In this document: positions 1 to 9,015 of the stretch, in pieces
How the letters are laid out: the number at the start of each line of letters is the position of its first letter
Position numbering within the stretch: the first letter of the stretch is position 1
Source: Paraburkholderia atlantica
Lineage (GTDB): Bacteria; Pseudomonadota; Gammaproteobacteria; Burkholderiales; Burkholderiaceae
DNA length: 64,000 nt
Assembly (NCBI RefSeq): GCF_009362785.1
Contig: NZ_WHNQ01000019.1
Location: 1-64,000, forward strand
Reading direction: 5' to 3'
Made by a program: the position numbers and the translations under genes
The notes under the pieces: generated by a model
The model's database searches: none
What the model was told of the DNA's origin: nothing
What the model saw: only the letters and a program-made list of their open reading frames with translations

Positions 1-356
1 CATCGCTCGCGGGCATGGGCGCGGGTGCGGGCAACGCGCCGCTCGAAGTGTTCATCGCGGCCGCCGAGCGCATGGGCTGGAATCACGGCACCGACCTCTA
101 CACGCTGATGGACGCCGCCGACGACATCGTGCGTCCGCTGCAGGACCGGCCGGTGCGCGTCGATCGCGAAACGCTCGCGCTCGGTTATGCGGGCGTGTAT
201 TCGAGCTTCCTGCGTCATTCGGAAGTGGCCGCGAAGAAGTACGGCCTGAAGACCGTCGACATTCTGGTCGAGCTGGGCAAGCGCCGCATGGTGGGCGGCC
301 AGGAAGACATGATCGTCGACGTCGCACTCGACTTGAAGCAGGCACGCCAGGCTTGA
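1..356 (+). CDS. mhpE: 4-hydroxy-2-oxovalerate aldolase, C-terminal part (5' end outside window)
   Basis: This is the end of an open frame that enters the window already in progress (reading SLAG before the first methionine, codon phase starting at base 3). The product matches the C-terminal third of 4-hydroxy-2-oxovalerate aldolase (MhpE/DmpG/BphI family), which splits 4-hydroxy-2-oxovalerate into pyruvate and acetaldehyde in meta-cleavage pathways. The glycine/alanine-rich loop GAGAGNAPLE and the long DmpG-type communication domain (DRETLALGYAGVYSSFLRH, VELGKRRMVGGQEDM) are clearly visible. The partner acetaldehyde dehydrogenase and the metal-binding N-terminus would lie upstream of base 1. 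There is a 69-base gap to the porin gene, so co-transcription with it is possible but not shown. Confidence 0.92.
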   Translation, partial: SLAGMGAGAGNAPLEVFIAAAERMGWNHGTDLYTLMDAADDIVRPLQDRPVRVDRETLALGYAGVYSSFLRHSEVAAKKYGLKTVDILVELGKRRMVGGQEDMIVDVALDLKQARQA

Positions 357-425
357 TGAGCGCGGATTAACAGCCTCATTGAAGCTGCAAAAAAGATCGA
401 TTAAATAAACTATCTGGAGACTGGA

Positions 426-1517
426 ATGAAAAAACATTCCATTGCAATTCTTGTGGGATTCCTGCCTGTCGGATACGCGTTCGCGCAGAGCAACGTCACG
501 CTGTACGGTCTGATTGACGGCGGCGTGTCCTATGTGACGAACCAGGGCGGGCATTCGGTCACGAAGTTTGACGACGGCATCTATACGCCGAACCTGTTCG
601 GCTTGCAGGGCGCCGAAGATATCGGCGGTGGAAACAAGGTCATTTTCAAGCTGGAAAACCAGTTTCAGCTCGGTACGGGCACGACGGTGCAACCGGGCAT
701 CTTCGGGCGAAACGCTTACGTCGGTCTAAATAGTCCCACCTTCGGCAAGCTGACCTTCGGCAATGTCTTCGATTTCATGACGACGTCGCTGACCGAGGCG
801 GGCAATGCTCCCGCCGTGTTCACTGGCGGCTTGTACAACTTCGCGGCCGGCCCGTTCCAGAAACTGAATATTCCGCAAAACCCGACCGGCTGGTTCGACT
901 GGAGCCGCACGAGCGGCATCCCCGCGGCCAATTCGATCAAGTATCAATCACCGGTGTTTGCGGGCTTGTCCGCTGGGGCGCTGTATTCGCTCGGCGGAGT
1001 GGCTGGTTCGTTCGGGTCGAATTCGACCATGAGCTTCGGGCTGAATTACGGTGCCGGTCCGTTCGGAGTCGGGGCCGCCTATACGAAAGCGAAATATCCC
1101 GGCTCCAGCACCGGCTCGCCGCAGATTCCGATCACGAACTGGGGAGTCGGCGCGCACTATGTAATCGGACCCGTCTACACGGTCGCAGACTTCACGACCG
1201 TGCGCAACTCGTTCAACGGCGCCGCCGCCTATGCCGCGCAAGTCGGCGCCACTTGGCAGATCACTCCCGCTTGGTCCTTCGGCGGGAACTATATGTACCT
1301 GAAGGGTAACGAGGAACTCGACAACAACCACGCGCATCAGCTCGGCGCAACGCTGAACTATTCGCTCTCCAAGCGGAGCATGGTTTATGCGGAGGGCGTT
1401 TATCAGAAGGCGAGCGCAGGTTCGCACGCTGCCATCAACGGCATCATGGGTCCCAACGGATCATCCAGCACGGCGTCGCAGGCCATTGCACGAGTTGGCC
1501 TTCGCACCGCGTTCTGA
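426..1517 (+). CDS. Gram-negative trimeric porin (OmpC/Omp38-like, Burkholderia type)
   Basis: A 363-residue outer-membrane general porin. It has a Sec signal peptide (MKKHSIAILVGFLPVGYAFA, probable cut before QSNVTLYG). It then follows the Burkholderia porin pattern: SNVTLYGLIDGGVSYVTN at the start of the first strand, the LEDIGGG-like loop with KVIFKLENQF, GRNAYVGL and FGNVFDF in the eyelet region, and a terminal phenylalanine (RTAF) needed for assembly into the outer membrane. Length is normal for the family (350-390). GGAG at 416-419 lies 6 bases before the ATG. The location after an aldolase of aromatic meta-cleavage fits a role in uptake of small aromatic substrates, but the specificity cannot be read from the sequence. 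Confidence 0.95.
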   Translation: MKKHSIAILVGFLPVGYAFAQSNVTLYGLIDGGVSYVTNQGGHSVTKFDDGIYTPNLFGLQGAEDIGGGNKVIFKLENQFQLGTGTTVQPGIFGRNAYVGLNSPTFGKLTFGNVFDFMTTSLTEAGNAPAVFTGGLYNFAAGPFQKLNIPQNPTGWFDWSRTSGIPAANSIKYQSPVFAGLSAGALYSLGGVAGSFGSNSTMSFGLNYGAGPFGVGAAYTKAKYPGSSTGSPQIPITNWGVGAHYVIGPVYTVADFTTVRNSFNGAAAYAAQVGATWQITPAWSFGGNYMYLKGNEELDNNHAHQLGATLNYSLSKRSMVYAEGVYQKASAGSHAAINGIMGPNGSSSTASQAIARVGLRTAF

Positions 1518-1550
1518 TTCTCGACTGACCTTGTAGTTTCATCCGCATCG

Positions 1551-1576
1551 GGCCCGCCGAGGAAACTCGGCGGGCC
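1551..1576. terminator. strong hairpin terminator after the porin gene
   Basis: An 11-bp perfect stem (GGCCCGCCGAG / CTCGGCGGGCC) closed by a GAAA tetraloop lies 34 bases after the porin stop codon. No long T-run follows on the plus strand, so it may act with Rho or as a 3' mRNA stabiliser. It sits between the convergent porin and tcuC-like genes and could serve both. Confidence 0.75.
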
Positions 1577-1655
1577 TCATATCATCTGCACGAGAGCGCG
1601 CCGCCAGGCATGGCGGCACCCTCTCCATCCAGCTCGGCGCGTCAACGGCAACACG

Positions 1656-2984
1656 CTAAAAGCCTTGCGCCGACGAAGCCGTCGAAGCCGCCCGCCCCGC
1701 GCGCCGCCGATAGAGCCCAAGCGTCGCGCCAAGCCCGCACAGCGCGGCGAAACTGAGCCAGTAGCCGGGCGCGGCCTTGTCGTGCGTGGTTTCGATCAGG
1801 AAGGTCGACACGGCCGGCGTGAAGCCGCCGAACAGCGCCGTCGCTAGACTGAACGCCAGCGAAAAACCCGCGACGCGCACCTCCGCCGGCATCACCTCGG
1901 TGAGCGCGGCGACCATCGCGCCGTTATACATGCCGAAGAAGAACGAGAACCACAGCAGCACGCTCAGCATGCGGCCGAAGCTCGGCGCCGCGGCGAGCCA
2001 CGACAATGCCGGATACGCGGTGAAAATCGCCAGCACGGCAATGGCGAGCAGAATCGGCTTGCGGCCGATCCGATCCGACAATGCGCCGCCGATCGGCAGC
2101 CAGATGAAGTTCGACACGCCCACCAGCAACGTCACCATCAGGCTATCCGACGTCGACAGTTTGAGAACGGACTTGCCGAAGGTCGGCGTGTAGACGGTGA
2201 TCAGATAGAACGTGGTCGTCGTCATCGCGGTGAGCAACATGCCCGCGATCACCGTGCGCCAGTTGCTGAGCAGCATCGCGAAGATCTCGCGCGTCTGCGG
2301 ATGATGCCGGCGCGCCTCGAACGCGGCGGTTTCCTGCAGCGAACGGCGCAGGAGGAACAGGAATGGCACGATCGCGCAGCCGATGAAAAACGGAATGCGC
2401 CAGCCCCACGCGCCGATCTGCTGTGCGCTCATCCAGTGATTCAATCCGTAGCCGAGCGCCGCCGCCATCACGATCGCGACCTGCTGGCTGGCCGACTGCC
2501 AGCTCGTGTAGAAGCCCCTTGCGCCGGGCGTGGCCATTTCCGCGAGATACACCGACACGCCGCCCAGTTCCGCGCCCGCCGAGAAGCCCTGCAACAGCCG
2601 TCCGAGCAGAACGAGCGCGGGCGCAAGCAGGCCGATGGTCGCGTAACCGGGCACGCACGCGATCAGGATCGTGCCGCTCGCCATGATCGACAGCGTGACG
2701 ATCAGGCCGGTGCGCCGCCCTACCTTGTCGATATACGCACCGAGAAAGATCGCGCCCAACGGACGCATCAGAAAGCCCGCGCCGAACACGGCGAAGGTCA
2801 GCATCAGCGACGCGAACTCGCTCGACGCCGGGAAGAAGATCTTCGAGATCGACGTCGCGTAGAAGCCGAACAGAAAGAAGTCGAACTGTTCGAGGAAGTT
2901 GCCGCTCGTCACGCGCAGTACGGCCGCGGCTTTGGACGAGCGCGCCGCGACCGGCGTGCCGGCTAGTGGTTCGGTAGCGTTCAT
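1656..2984 (-). CDS. tcuC: MFS tricarballylate/citrate:H+ symporter, TcuC-like
   Basis: A 442-residue inner-membrane major facilitator of the metabolite:H+ symporter branch (CitA/TcuC/ProP relatives). The N-terminal helix contains GNFLEQFDFFLFGFYAT, a hallmark of this branch. The loop 2-3 motif (GAYIDKVGRRTGL), the helix-4 RLLQGFSAGAELGG and the loop 8-9 repeat (LSDRIGRKP) are all present, and 12 hydrophobic segments fit. The start is ATG with GGGGA about 7 bases upstream. It is the last of four minus-strand genes in the order regulator, dehydrogenase, iron-sulfur protein, transporter, the same content as the Salmonella tcuRABC locus, which is the main reason for the tricarballylate call. Citrate or a related tricarboxylate is an alternative substrate. 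Confidence 0.86.
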   Translation of the reverse strand: MNATEPLAGTPVAARSSKAAAVLRVTSGNFLEQFDFFLFGFYATSISKIFFPASSEFASLMLTFAVFGAGFLMRPLGAIFLGAYIDKVGRRTGLIVTLSIMASGTILIACVPGYATIGLLAPALVLLGRLLQGFSAGAELGGVSVYLAEMATPGARGFYTSWQSASQQVAIVMAAALGYGLNHWMSAQQIGAWGWRIPFFIGCAIVPFLFLLRRSLQETAAFEARRHHPQTREIFAMLLSNWRTVIAGMLLTAMTTTTFYLITVYTPTFGKSVLKLSTSDSLMVTLLVGVSNFIWLPIGGALSDRIGRKPILLAIAVLAIFTAYPALSWLAAAPSFGRMLSVLLWFSFFFGMYNGAMVAALTEVMPAEVRVAGFSLAFSLATALFGGFTPAVSTFLIETTHDKAAPGYWLSFAALCGLGATLGLYRRRAGRAASTASSAQGF

Positions 2985-3032
2985 GAATATGTCCCCTGTT
3001 GTTATGACAATATGCGGCGCGTGTTGTCGCGC

Positions 3033-4250
3033 CTAGTCCGAGCCGAGACCCAACGTATTGGGCTGGCGCTTTTCGATAGACGATTTGAGCAGCGCCGCCG
3101 AGCGGAAAATGCCGTGCGCGAACTTGCCGTACGGAAGCGTCGCGAACAAGGCAATCACGATGCCCAGATGCACCGCCAGCAGCCACGGCATCGCCGCCGT
3201 TTCGCGCAAAGCCAGCAGCCCGAGGCCCGACGCGCTCGTGAGCAACAGCAGCGCGATGAAGCCACGGTCCATCGGACGCTGGTGCGCATCGCCCTGCTCC
3301 GGATGGCGCTTCAGGTTGAGCCACAGCAGCCCCAAAGGCCCGACAATCAGGCCGATCCCGCCCGCCGTACCCAGCAATACCGGCAAGCTGAAGAACGGAT
3401 ACGGGGCTTCCTCGCCGAGCAGGTAGTGATAGAGCGTCGCCACCACCGTTGCCGCGAAACACAGCATGAAGCCGTAGAACGTGAAGTGGTGAAAGCGCCG
3501 CCGCGCGAGCGTGAAGGCATCGTTCGATTCGTTGCAGCCGTCGCCATGTCCGCCGTCGAGATACTTGAGCGTCAGTGCGTTTTTCGCCGCTTCCGTCACG
3601 GCCGGCGCGCTCGCGTTCGCGGTTCCCTGCGACACGTCGCGCCAGAAGCGCGTCACGCCGATGCCGAGCGCCACGATGGCAAACAGGAAGACCGCGCCGA
3701 ACATCGCCGCCAGCAGGTTGTGCGGGAAGATCGCGTAGAAGTTCGCGGGCGCGATGTTGCCGCTCAAACCGCCATGCATGGCCGTGCCGAGCAGCAGAAA
3801 GAGAGCTAGCCCCGCCGCCAGCGCGACCGACAGCGTCACGCCATTGCGCTTGTACAACCCGCCTAGCGCGTTGGGCCACGCGTATTCGGTGTAGGTTTCG
3901 AGGCGCACTTGCGCCATCGCCTTCGGCACGTTGACCGCGAATTCGTGCGGCGGCGCGTACTGGCACGCGTGGTAGCAGGCGCCGCAGTTGTGGCACAGAT
4001 TGGCCAGATAGTTGACGTCGGCCTTGCCGAATTCGAGGCGCCGCGTCATCGCCGGGAACACCGCGCAGAAGCCTTCGCAATAGCGGCACGCGTTGCAGAT
4101 CTGCATCTGGCGCGCCACTTCGCCTTCGCTTGCGGTCAGCGGCACGATCGGAATCACGCGCGAGCCGCCGCGCGTGCGTTGCATGTCTTGCTTCGATTCG
4201 AACGCCGCGGCGCGCGTGCGTTCGGGCGCGAGCGTGTCAGTTTGCTGCAC
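3033..4250 (-). CDS. tcuB: tricarballylate utilisation 4Fe-4S membrane protein TcuB
   Basis: About 405 residues. Near the N-terminus are two ferredoxin-type cysteine clusters (CNACRYCEGFC and CHNCGACYHACQYAP), followed by several transmembrane helices in a nitrate-reductase-gamma/CitB-like membrane part. In the known pathway TcuB reoxidises the reduced flavin of TcuA and passes electrons to the quinone pool. I prefer a GTG start at 4250: it lies 6 bases after a perfect GGAGG embedded in the end of tcuA, giving a 14-base overlap with that gene and likely translational coupling. A TTG at 4301 in the same frame would add 17 unconserved-looking residues, and an ATG at 4184 would still keep both clusters. 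Confidence 0.9.
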   Translation of the reverse strand: MQQTDTLAPERTRAAAFESKQDMQRTRGGSRVIPIVPLTASEGEVARQMQICNACRYCEGFCAVFPAMTRRLEFGKADVNYLANLCHNCGACYHACQYAPPHEFAVNVPKAMAQVRLETYTEYAWPNALGGLYKRNGVTLSVALAAGLALFLLLGTAMHGGLSGNIAPANFYAIFPHNLLAAMFGAVFLFAIVALGIGVTRFWRDVSQGTANASAPAVTEAAKNALTLKYLDGGHGDGCNESNDAFTLARRRFHHFTFYGFMLCFAATVVATLYHYLLGEEAPYPFFSLPVLLGTAGGIGLIVGPLGLLWLNLKRHPEQGDAHQRPMDRGFIALLLLTSASGLGLLALRETAAMPWLLAVHLGIVIALFATLPYGKFAHGIFRSAALLKSSIEKRQPNTLGLGSD

Positions 4251-5646
4251 AGGAAACCTCCGTTGTCTGCAGTGCGGCGCGCGCGGCCTGAGTGCCGGCA
4301 ATGCGCCCGAACGCCGTGCCGATCGACATGCCGACGCCCGCTGTATAGCCCTTGCCGAGCACGTTGCCCGCCATCATCTCGCCCGCGACGAACAGGTTCT
4401 CGCTCGCCTCGCCGCCGAAGTGCACCTGGGCGCGGTCGTTGGTCTTCAGGCCGAGATACGTGAACGTGATGCCGGGACGCAATGCGTAGCCGTAGAACGG
4501 CGGCGTATCGATGGGGCGCGCCCAGTGCGTTTTGGGCGGCGTGACGCCTTCGGTGTGGCAGTCGTCGAGCGAGGTGTGATCGAAGGTGCCGACGCGGCAG
4601 GACTTGTTGTAACGCGACAGCGTCTCCATGAAGCGCGCTTCCGGCAGCTTCAACTGGCGTGCGAGTTCGGGCAGCGTGTCGGCCTTTACGCCGGGAAACA
4701 CCGGCGGCATGAAGCGGCCGATCGCCTTCGAATCGATGATCGAGTAGCCGATCTGCCCCGGCTGATGCGCAACGAGGCGTCCCCAGATCGCATATCGTTT
4801 CGGCCAGAAATCCTCGCCTTCGTCGTAGAAGCGCTCGGCCTCGCGATTGACGACCACGCCGAGCGACACGCAGTCGATGCGCGTGCAGATGCCGCCGTCA
4901 TAGAGCGGCGCGCGCGCATCGATGGCCACGCAGTGCGACTGCGACGGATCGCCGATCATGTCCGCACCGGCATCCATCATGTGGCGGATCAGCACGCCCT
5001 TGTTGAAACGCGTGCCGCGGATCAGGAAGTTGTCGGCGGGCCATTCGCCGCGCTCGTTTTGTCCCCAGGCCTCGCGCAGCCATTCGCGGTTCGATTCGAA
5101 GCCGCCTGCCGCCAGCACGCAGGCGCGCGCCTCGAAGCGCTGGTTACCGCTTCGGGCCGCGACGAAACGGCCGCCGTCGAGTTCCAGCGAATCGACGGGC
5201 GTGTCGTAGCGAATCTCGACACCCAGCGCTTCGGCGCTGCGGTAATAGGCGTTCACGAGCGCCTTGCCGCCACCCATGAAAAAAGCGTTGGTGCGCGCCA
5301 CATGCAGCGCGCCCGACAGCGGCGGCTGAAAGCGTACGCCGTGCTTTTGCATCCAGGGCCGGCACGACGACGACGCGCGAATCGTCAGCCGCGCGAGATG
5401 CTCATTCGTGATACCGCCGGTGACTTTCAGCAGGTCCTGCCAGAATTCTTCTTCCGGATAGGCATCGACGAGCACGTCCTGCGGCGCGTCGTGCATGCAG
5501 CGCAAATTGCGGGTGTGTTGGGAATTGCCGCCGCGCCATTCGCGCGGCGCGGATTCGAGCAGCAGAACCGACGCGCCGGCTTCGCGCGCCATCAATGCCG
5601 CGCAAAGCGCCGCATTGCCTCCTCCGATTACGAGTACGTCGACCAT
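4237..5646 (-). CDS. tcuA: FAD-dependent tricarballylate dehydrogenase TcuA
   Basis: A 469-residue flavoprotein of the fumarate reductase/succinate dehydrogenase FAD superfamily. The dinucleotide-binding fold is at residues 5-31 (VIGGGNAALCAALMAREAGA, then an acidic strand end LLLE). The family sequence GGNSQHTRNLRCMH lies just after it, and the C-terminal FAD segment reads NLFVAGEMMAGNVLGKGYTAG. In Salmonella the enzyme oxidises tricarballylate to cis-aconitate. AGGAGG stands 8 bases before the ATG. It overlaps the downstream tcuB start, and only 52 bases separate it from the upstream regulator gene, so the four genes may be one transcript. Confidence 0.93.
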   Translation of the reverse strand: MVDVLVIGGGNAALCAALMAREAGASVLLLESAPREWRGGNSQHTRNLRCMHDAPQDVLVDAYPEEEFWQDLLKVTGGITNEHLARLTIRASSSCRPWMQKHGVRFQPPLSGALHVARTNAFFMGGGKALVNAYYRSAEALGVEIRYDTPVDSLELDGGRFVAARSGNQRFEARACVLAAGGFESNREWLREAWGQNERGEWPADNFLIRGTRFNKGVLIRHMMDAGADMIGDPSQSHCVAIDARAPLYDGGICTRIDCVSLGVVVNREAERFYDEGEDFWPKRYAIWGRLVAHQPGQIGYSIIDSKAIGRFMPPVFPGVKADTLPELARQLKLPEARFMETLSRYNKSCRVGTFDHTSLDDCHTEGVTPPKTHWARPIDTPPFYGYALRPGITFTYLGLKTNDRAQVHFGGEASENLFVAGEMMAGNVLGKGYTAGVGMSIGTAFGRIAGTQAARAALQTTEVSCAAN

Positions 5647-5698
5647 CTTGTGGGCCTCCTTTCGGACGCACTCTAATGGTCGCGCTCGTCCTCCGCCA

Positions 5699-6664
5699 TC
5701 AGCGGGCCGTCAACGGGCCTTCAGTTTTTGTGAAGGCCTCCGACTGACGCAGGCGCGCGCCGGGCCAGCGGCCTTCGCGCACCAGTTCGCGCGCGACGTC
5801 GGCGAGCACCACGCGCGCGGCGAGCCCCGCGGGCGAGAGCTCGTCGTCGGAGATGCTCGCGATCATATTGGGCCGTGTGGCGAAACTTTCGGTGACCGGC
5901 ACGCTAACCAGTACCGCGTTCTCCGGTCGCGCGAGCGCGGCGCCGGGCTGGATGGTCGCGGCGATGCCCGTGCGCACGACGTCCATCAGCAGCGCGAGGC
6001 CGTCTACTTCGGCCGCGATGTTCGGTTCATATTTGGCTCGCTTGAACGCGGCGGACAACAGCGAGCGCAGGCCGTGCGCGCCGCTCGGAAGGACGAGCGG
6101 AAGCTTGCCGAGTTGCCCGAGACGCACGCTCGCGCCCGCCGGCATATCTTCGAGCTCGTGCCGGCCGATCACGAACAGCCGCTCGTCGAGCAGCGACACG
6201 ACGCTCCAGCGCTGCGCGGGCTCCGGGCGAAACAGCACGGCAAGATCGATCTGGCGCGCGCTCAGCATCGACGCGAGATAGCCGGACAGGCTTTCGACGA
6301 TGCGCAGCCGCACGTCCGGATAGCGCGCGCGCATGGCCTGCATGAACGGCACCCCGAGCACGCTGGCGGTGCTCGGCGCCATGCCGACGCTGACGTGGCC
6401 CGAGAGCCGGGCAGCGCGCGCGGCGAGCGCGGCATCGTCGATATGACGCAGCGCGAGTTGCGCCTGACGCCAGAACGCGAGACCGGCATCGGTCGGCACG
6501 ACACCGCTGGAAGTGCGCTGCAGCAGGCGCGTCGACAGTTCACCTTCGAGGCGGCTGATCTGCTGACTCAGCGCGGAAGTGACGACGCCGAGTTCGAGCG
6601 CGGCCTTTCCCATGCTGCCGTGTTCGACGACGCTGAGGAAATAGCGTAATTGTCTGAGTTCCAT
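5699..6664 (-). CDS. tcuR: LysR-family regulator, TcuR-like
   Basis: A 321-residue LysR-type transcription factor. The N-terminal winged helix-turn-helix covers about residues 1-60 (MELRQLRYFLSVVEHGSMGKAA, then VTSALSQQISRLEGEL), followed by the two-lobed effector-binding domain (GHVSVGMAP..., LVLPSGAHGLRSLL...). It lies immediately upstream of tcuA on the same strand, so it is the expected activator of tricarballylate genes and responds to tricarballylate in Salmonella. Unlike most LysR genes it is not divergent from its likely targets. The functional assignment rests on position more than on any diagnostic residue. Confidence 0.85.
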   Translation of the reverse strand: MELRQLRYFLSVVEHGSMGKAALELGVVTSALSQQISRLEGELSTRLLQRTSSGVVPTDAGLAFWRQAQLALRHIDDAALAARAARLSGHVSVGMAPSTASVLGVPFMQAMRARYPDVRLRIVESLSGYLASMLSARQIDLAVLFRPEPAQRWSVVSLLDERLFVIGRHELEDMPAGASVRLGQLGKLPLVLPSGAHGLRSLLSAAFKRAKYEPNIAAEVDGLALLMDVVRTGIAATIQPGAALARPENAVLVSVPVTESFATRPNMIASISDDELSPAGLAARVVLADVARELVREGRWPGARLRQSEAFTKTEGPLTAR

Positions 6665-6800
6665 TTCACGATCGTCGTGGACGAGAATCGCGGCTATTGT
6701 CGCAGATTGGAAATGGGTGCAGACGGGGTGTCACGGCTCGTGTTTACGTGAATACTTCGTCATTCGCGGCTCATGATTCGTCGCCCTTCGGGCTCAACTC

Positions 6801-6963
6801 ATGAAACAGCGTACCCGGCCAGCCAGCGTTCCCATCACATCGGGTCACCCCGTAGAACGATCCCAGCGTCATGCGGGCGCAACGCGCCAGTCCGATCGTG
6901 ATCGAGCGAAACGTCTGGATCGCGGCCGGCGCAACGATCATCGTCGGGGTGACGCCCGGTGAG
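6801..6963 (+). pseudogene. remnant of a hexapeptide-repeat acetyltransferase (maltose/galactoside O-acetyltransferase type)
   Basis: Two neighbouring frames carry consecutive pieces of the same family. In one frame, bases 6831-6882 read VPITSGHPVERSQRHAGA, matching the TAGHP(V/L)DPE-type segment of NodL/LacA/Maa enzymes. The next frame, from about 6871, reads SPIVIERNVWIAAGATIIVGVTPGE, matching the following PIxIGDNVWIGxGAxILPGVTIG left-handed beta-helix rungs. The switch of frame, the missing N-terminal half and the loss of the last coils as the sequence runs into the sensor kinase gene show a decayed fragment. No function is expected. The similarity is from memory of the family pattern. 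Confidence 0.55.
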
Positions 6964-9015
6964 TTATCCGCTCAATTGGCGGCCGAGGTCTGGATTTTCG
7001 CCGGTGATCCGCCTGATGATCGCGAGCAACTCCTCGATATCGACGGGTTTGACGAGATGCGCATCACACCCCGCCTCCGCCGAGTGAGCCACGTCCTCAG
7101 GCTGTCCGTATCCCGACACTGCGACGATTTCGAGGCGCTTGCCCGCCGCCTGATGATCCCTCAGCCGACGCGCAACCTCATAGCCGCTGATTCCCGGCAG
7201 ACCAAGATCGAGGAACACGATCTGCGGATCGAACGCAGCGGCTATCTGAAGCGCGTCTTCACCGGTGTGCGCGGTGCGCACATCGTGCGCGTCGAGAATC
7301 ATGGCGAGCGACACAGCGGCATCGCTGTTATCGTCGACGATCAGAACCCGCAGACGGTCGGACGCAGGTAGACCGGCTTCGGCACCGTCCTTCGCGTCTT
7401 GGTTGCGGCCCTGGCAAACGGGTAGACGTATTTCGAATTCACTGCCTCTGTTCTTGCCTGCGCTCCTCGCGGCAATGGTCCCGCCGTGCATCTCGGTCAG
7501 CGTCTTGCACACCGACAACCCAATCCCAAGACCGCCCCTCGACGGTTCGCCGTGGCACGAGCCCTGGACGAACAGATCGAACACGTGAGGCAGTGCGTCG
7601 TCCGAAATGCCCGTGCCCGTGTCCGACACGGTCACGCAGACTTCCTGCCCGACGAGCGTCGCGCATACGACGATCCGCCCACCCTCGTCGGTGTATTTGA
7701 TCGCGTTATCGAGCAGATTCGAAAATGTCTGGGTGATCCGCGCCGGGTCGCCGTGCACGTACACCGGGTGCTCCAGCGGCAGACGCACGATGTCGTGATG
7801 CCGCTGCAACGCAGCCGGCATCGTGATTTCCAGAGCGTGGTCGAGTGCCAGCCTGATATCGAAGACCTCGCGCTTCAACACGATCTTGCCGGTGGTGATT
7901 CTCGATACATCGAGCAGGTCGTCGATCAGATGCGACAGGTGACCGGTCTGGCGTTCGATCACATTGCGCAGCCACTCGCGTTTGGCGGAATCGGCTCCCG
8001 CGCTGTGACCCAGCAGATGCGCGGCGTTGCGCACGGGCGCCAACGGATTGCGCAGCTCGTGCGCGAGCGTGGCCAGAAAGATGTCCTTGCGGCGATCGGC
8101 GTCGCGCAGTTTCGCCTCCGCGTCGGCGCGCTCCGTCACGTCGCACAAGCTGCCAATGAACGTGTAATCGTCCTGATGAACGGGCGGTCGCAGATACCCG
8201 AACATTTCGACGGTCCTGAGCGCACGGTCGATTACACGGTGCAGCCGGAACGCGACATGCACCGGCTCGCCGGAGATTCGCCGGGACTGGAAATGACTTC
8301 GCAGCAGTTCGACATCGTCCGGATGAACGACCGACGTCATGAACTCGGTTTCCGTCAACGGCCCCCGCTCCTCCGGTTGCCCGGTGATTTCATACATCCG
8401 GCGGTTTTCCCACACGCCTTGTCGCGACGCGCCACACCACTCGAAGATGCCGATGCCGGCCGCGCTCGTCGCGACGCGCAGCCGCTCCTCCGTGAGCTTC
8501 AGCGCGGTCAGCGCGGTATGCAGGCTGTCCTGTGCCGCCGCCACCTCGGCCGCCTGACGTTGCATGTGCGCCTCGATCGCGTTTTCGATCATCGCGCGAA
8601 AGGTGCGCTCGACGACGTCGTGCGCGCGCATGTGAACGTCGACGGAAGCGGCAACGGGACCGAAATACGCGCGGATCTCATGCTTCAGAAAGCGCTGCAT
8701 CAGATCCATGTTGCGAAACAGATCCGTGACCCGCCAGTCGTCCGGCCAGAACCTGCCAGGCTGCGCGATAGCTACATGATCGGATAGAGACGGGTCGCTG
8801 TCGGCGACCAGCAAGGAAGCGCATACCTCGGCCAGCATGTAGGCGAAACAGCCCGCCAGTCCCTGCCCGCTGTCCGCATCGGCGGTGTGTGCGCCCTGCT
8901 CCGAGGTCTCGGCGATCCAGCGCTGCATCAGCTGCTCACGGGTGCGTCCCAGCTGGCGCGCCAGCCCGTTTAGCGTGATCGCGCCGCGGGAATCCGGATC
9001 GAGATCCCGTTTCAT
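6964..9015 (-). CDS. soluble hybrid sensor histidine kinase with C-terminal receiver
   Basis: A 683-residue protein without convincing transmembrane segments, so cytoplasmic sensing is likely. Residues 1-150 form a helical domain resembling the RsbR/RsbRD N-terminal sensor. A short coiled coil follows at about 150-182, then a PAS/PAC unit at about 183-300. The dimerisation/phosphoacceptor domain has His319 in LATLAHELRNPLAPVRN, then the ATPase domain (N-box NLLDNAIKY, G-boxes DTGTGI and GGLGIGLS). A receiver ends the protein with phospho-acceptor Asp603 in FLDLGLPG. The ATG at 9015 is chosen over a TTG at 9072 because conserved sequence begins after it. It is an orphan here, with no adjacent response regulator. 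Confidence 0.88.
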   Translation of the reverse strand: MKRDLDPDSRGAITLNGLARQLGRTREQLMQRWIAETSEQGAHTADADSGQGLAGCFAYMLAEVCASLLVADSDPSLSDHVAIAQPGRFWPDDWRVTDLFRNMDLMQRFLKHEIRAYFGPVAASVDVHMRAHDVVERTFRAMIENAIEAHMQRQAAEVAAAQDSLHTALTALKLTEERLRVATSAAGIGIFEWCGASRQGVWENRRMYEITGQPEERGPLTETEFMTSVVHPDDVELLRSHFQSRRISGEPVHVAFRLHRVIDRALRTVEMFGYLRPPVHQDDYTFIGSLCDVTERADAEAKLRDADRRKDIFLATLAHELRNPLAPVRNAAHLLGHSAGADSAKREWLRNVIERQTGHLSHLIDDLLDVSRITTGKIVLKREVFDIRLALDHALEITMPAALQRHHDIVRLPLEHPVYVHGDPARITQTFSNLLDNAIKYTDEGGRIVVCATLVGQEVCVTVSDTGTGISDDALPHVFDLFVQGSCHGEPSRGGLGIGLSVCKTLTEMHGGTIAARSAGKNRGSEFEIRLPVCQGRNQDAKDGAEAGLPASDRLRVLIVDDNSDAAVSLAMILDAHDVRTAHTGEDALQIAAAFDPQIVFLDLGLPGISGYEVARRLRDHQAAGKRLEIVAVSGYGQPEDVAHSAEAGCDAHLVKPVDIEELLAIIRRITGENPDLGRQLSG

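Noticed and set aside
2143..4089. 648-residue open frame on the minus strand across tcuB and tcuC
   Set aside because: It overlaps two clearly homologous genes in another phase and is arginine-rich low-complexity sequence, the usual shadow in high-GC DNA.
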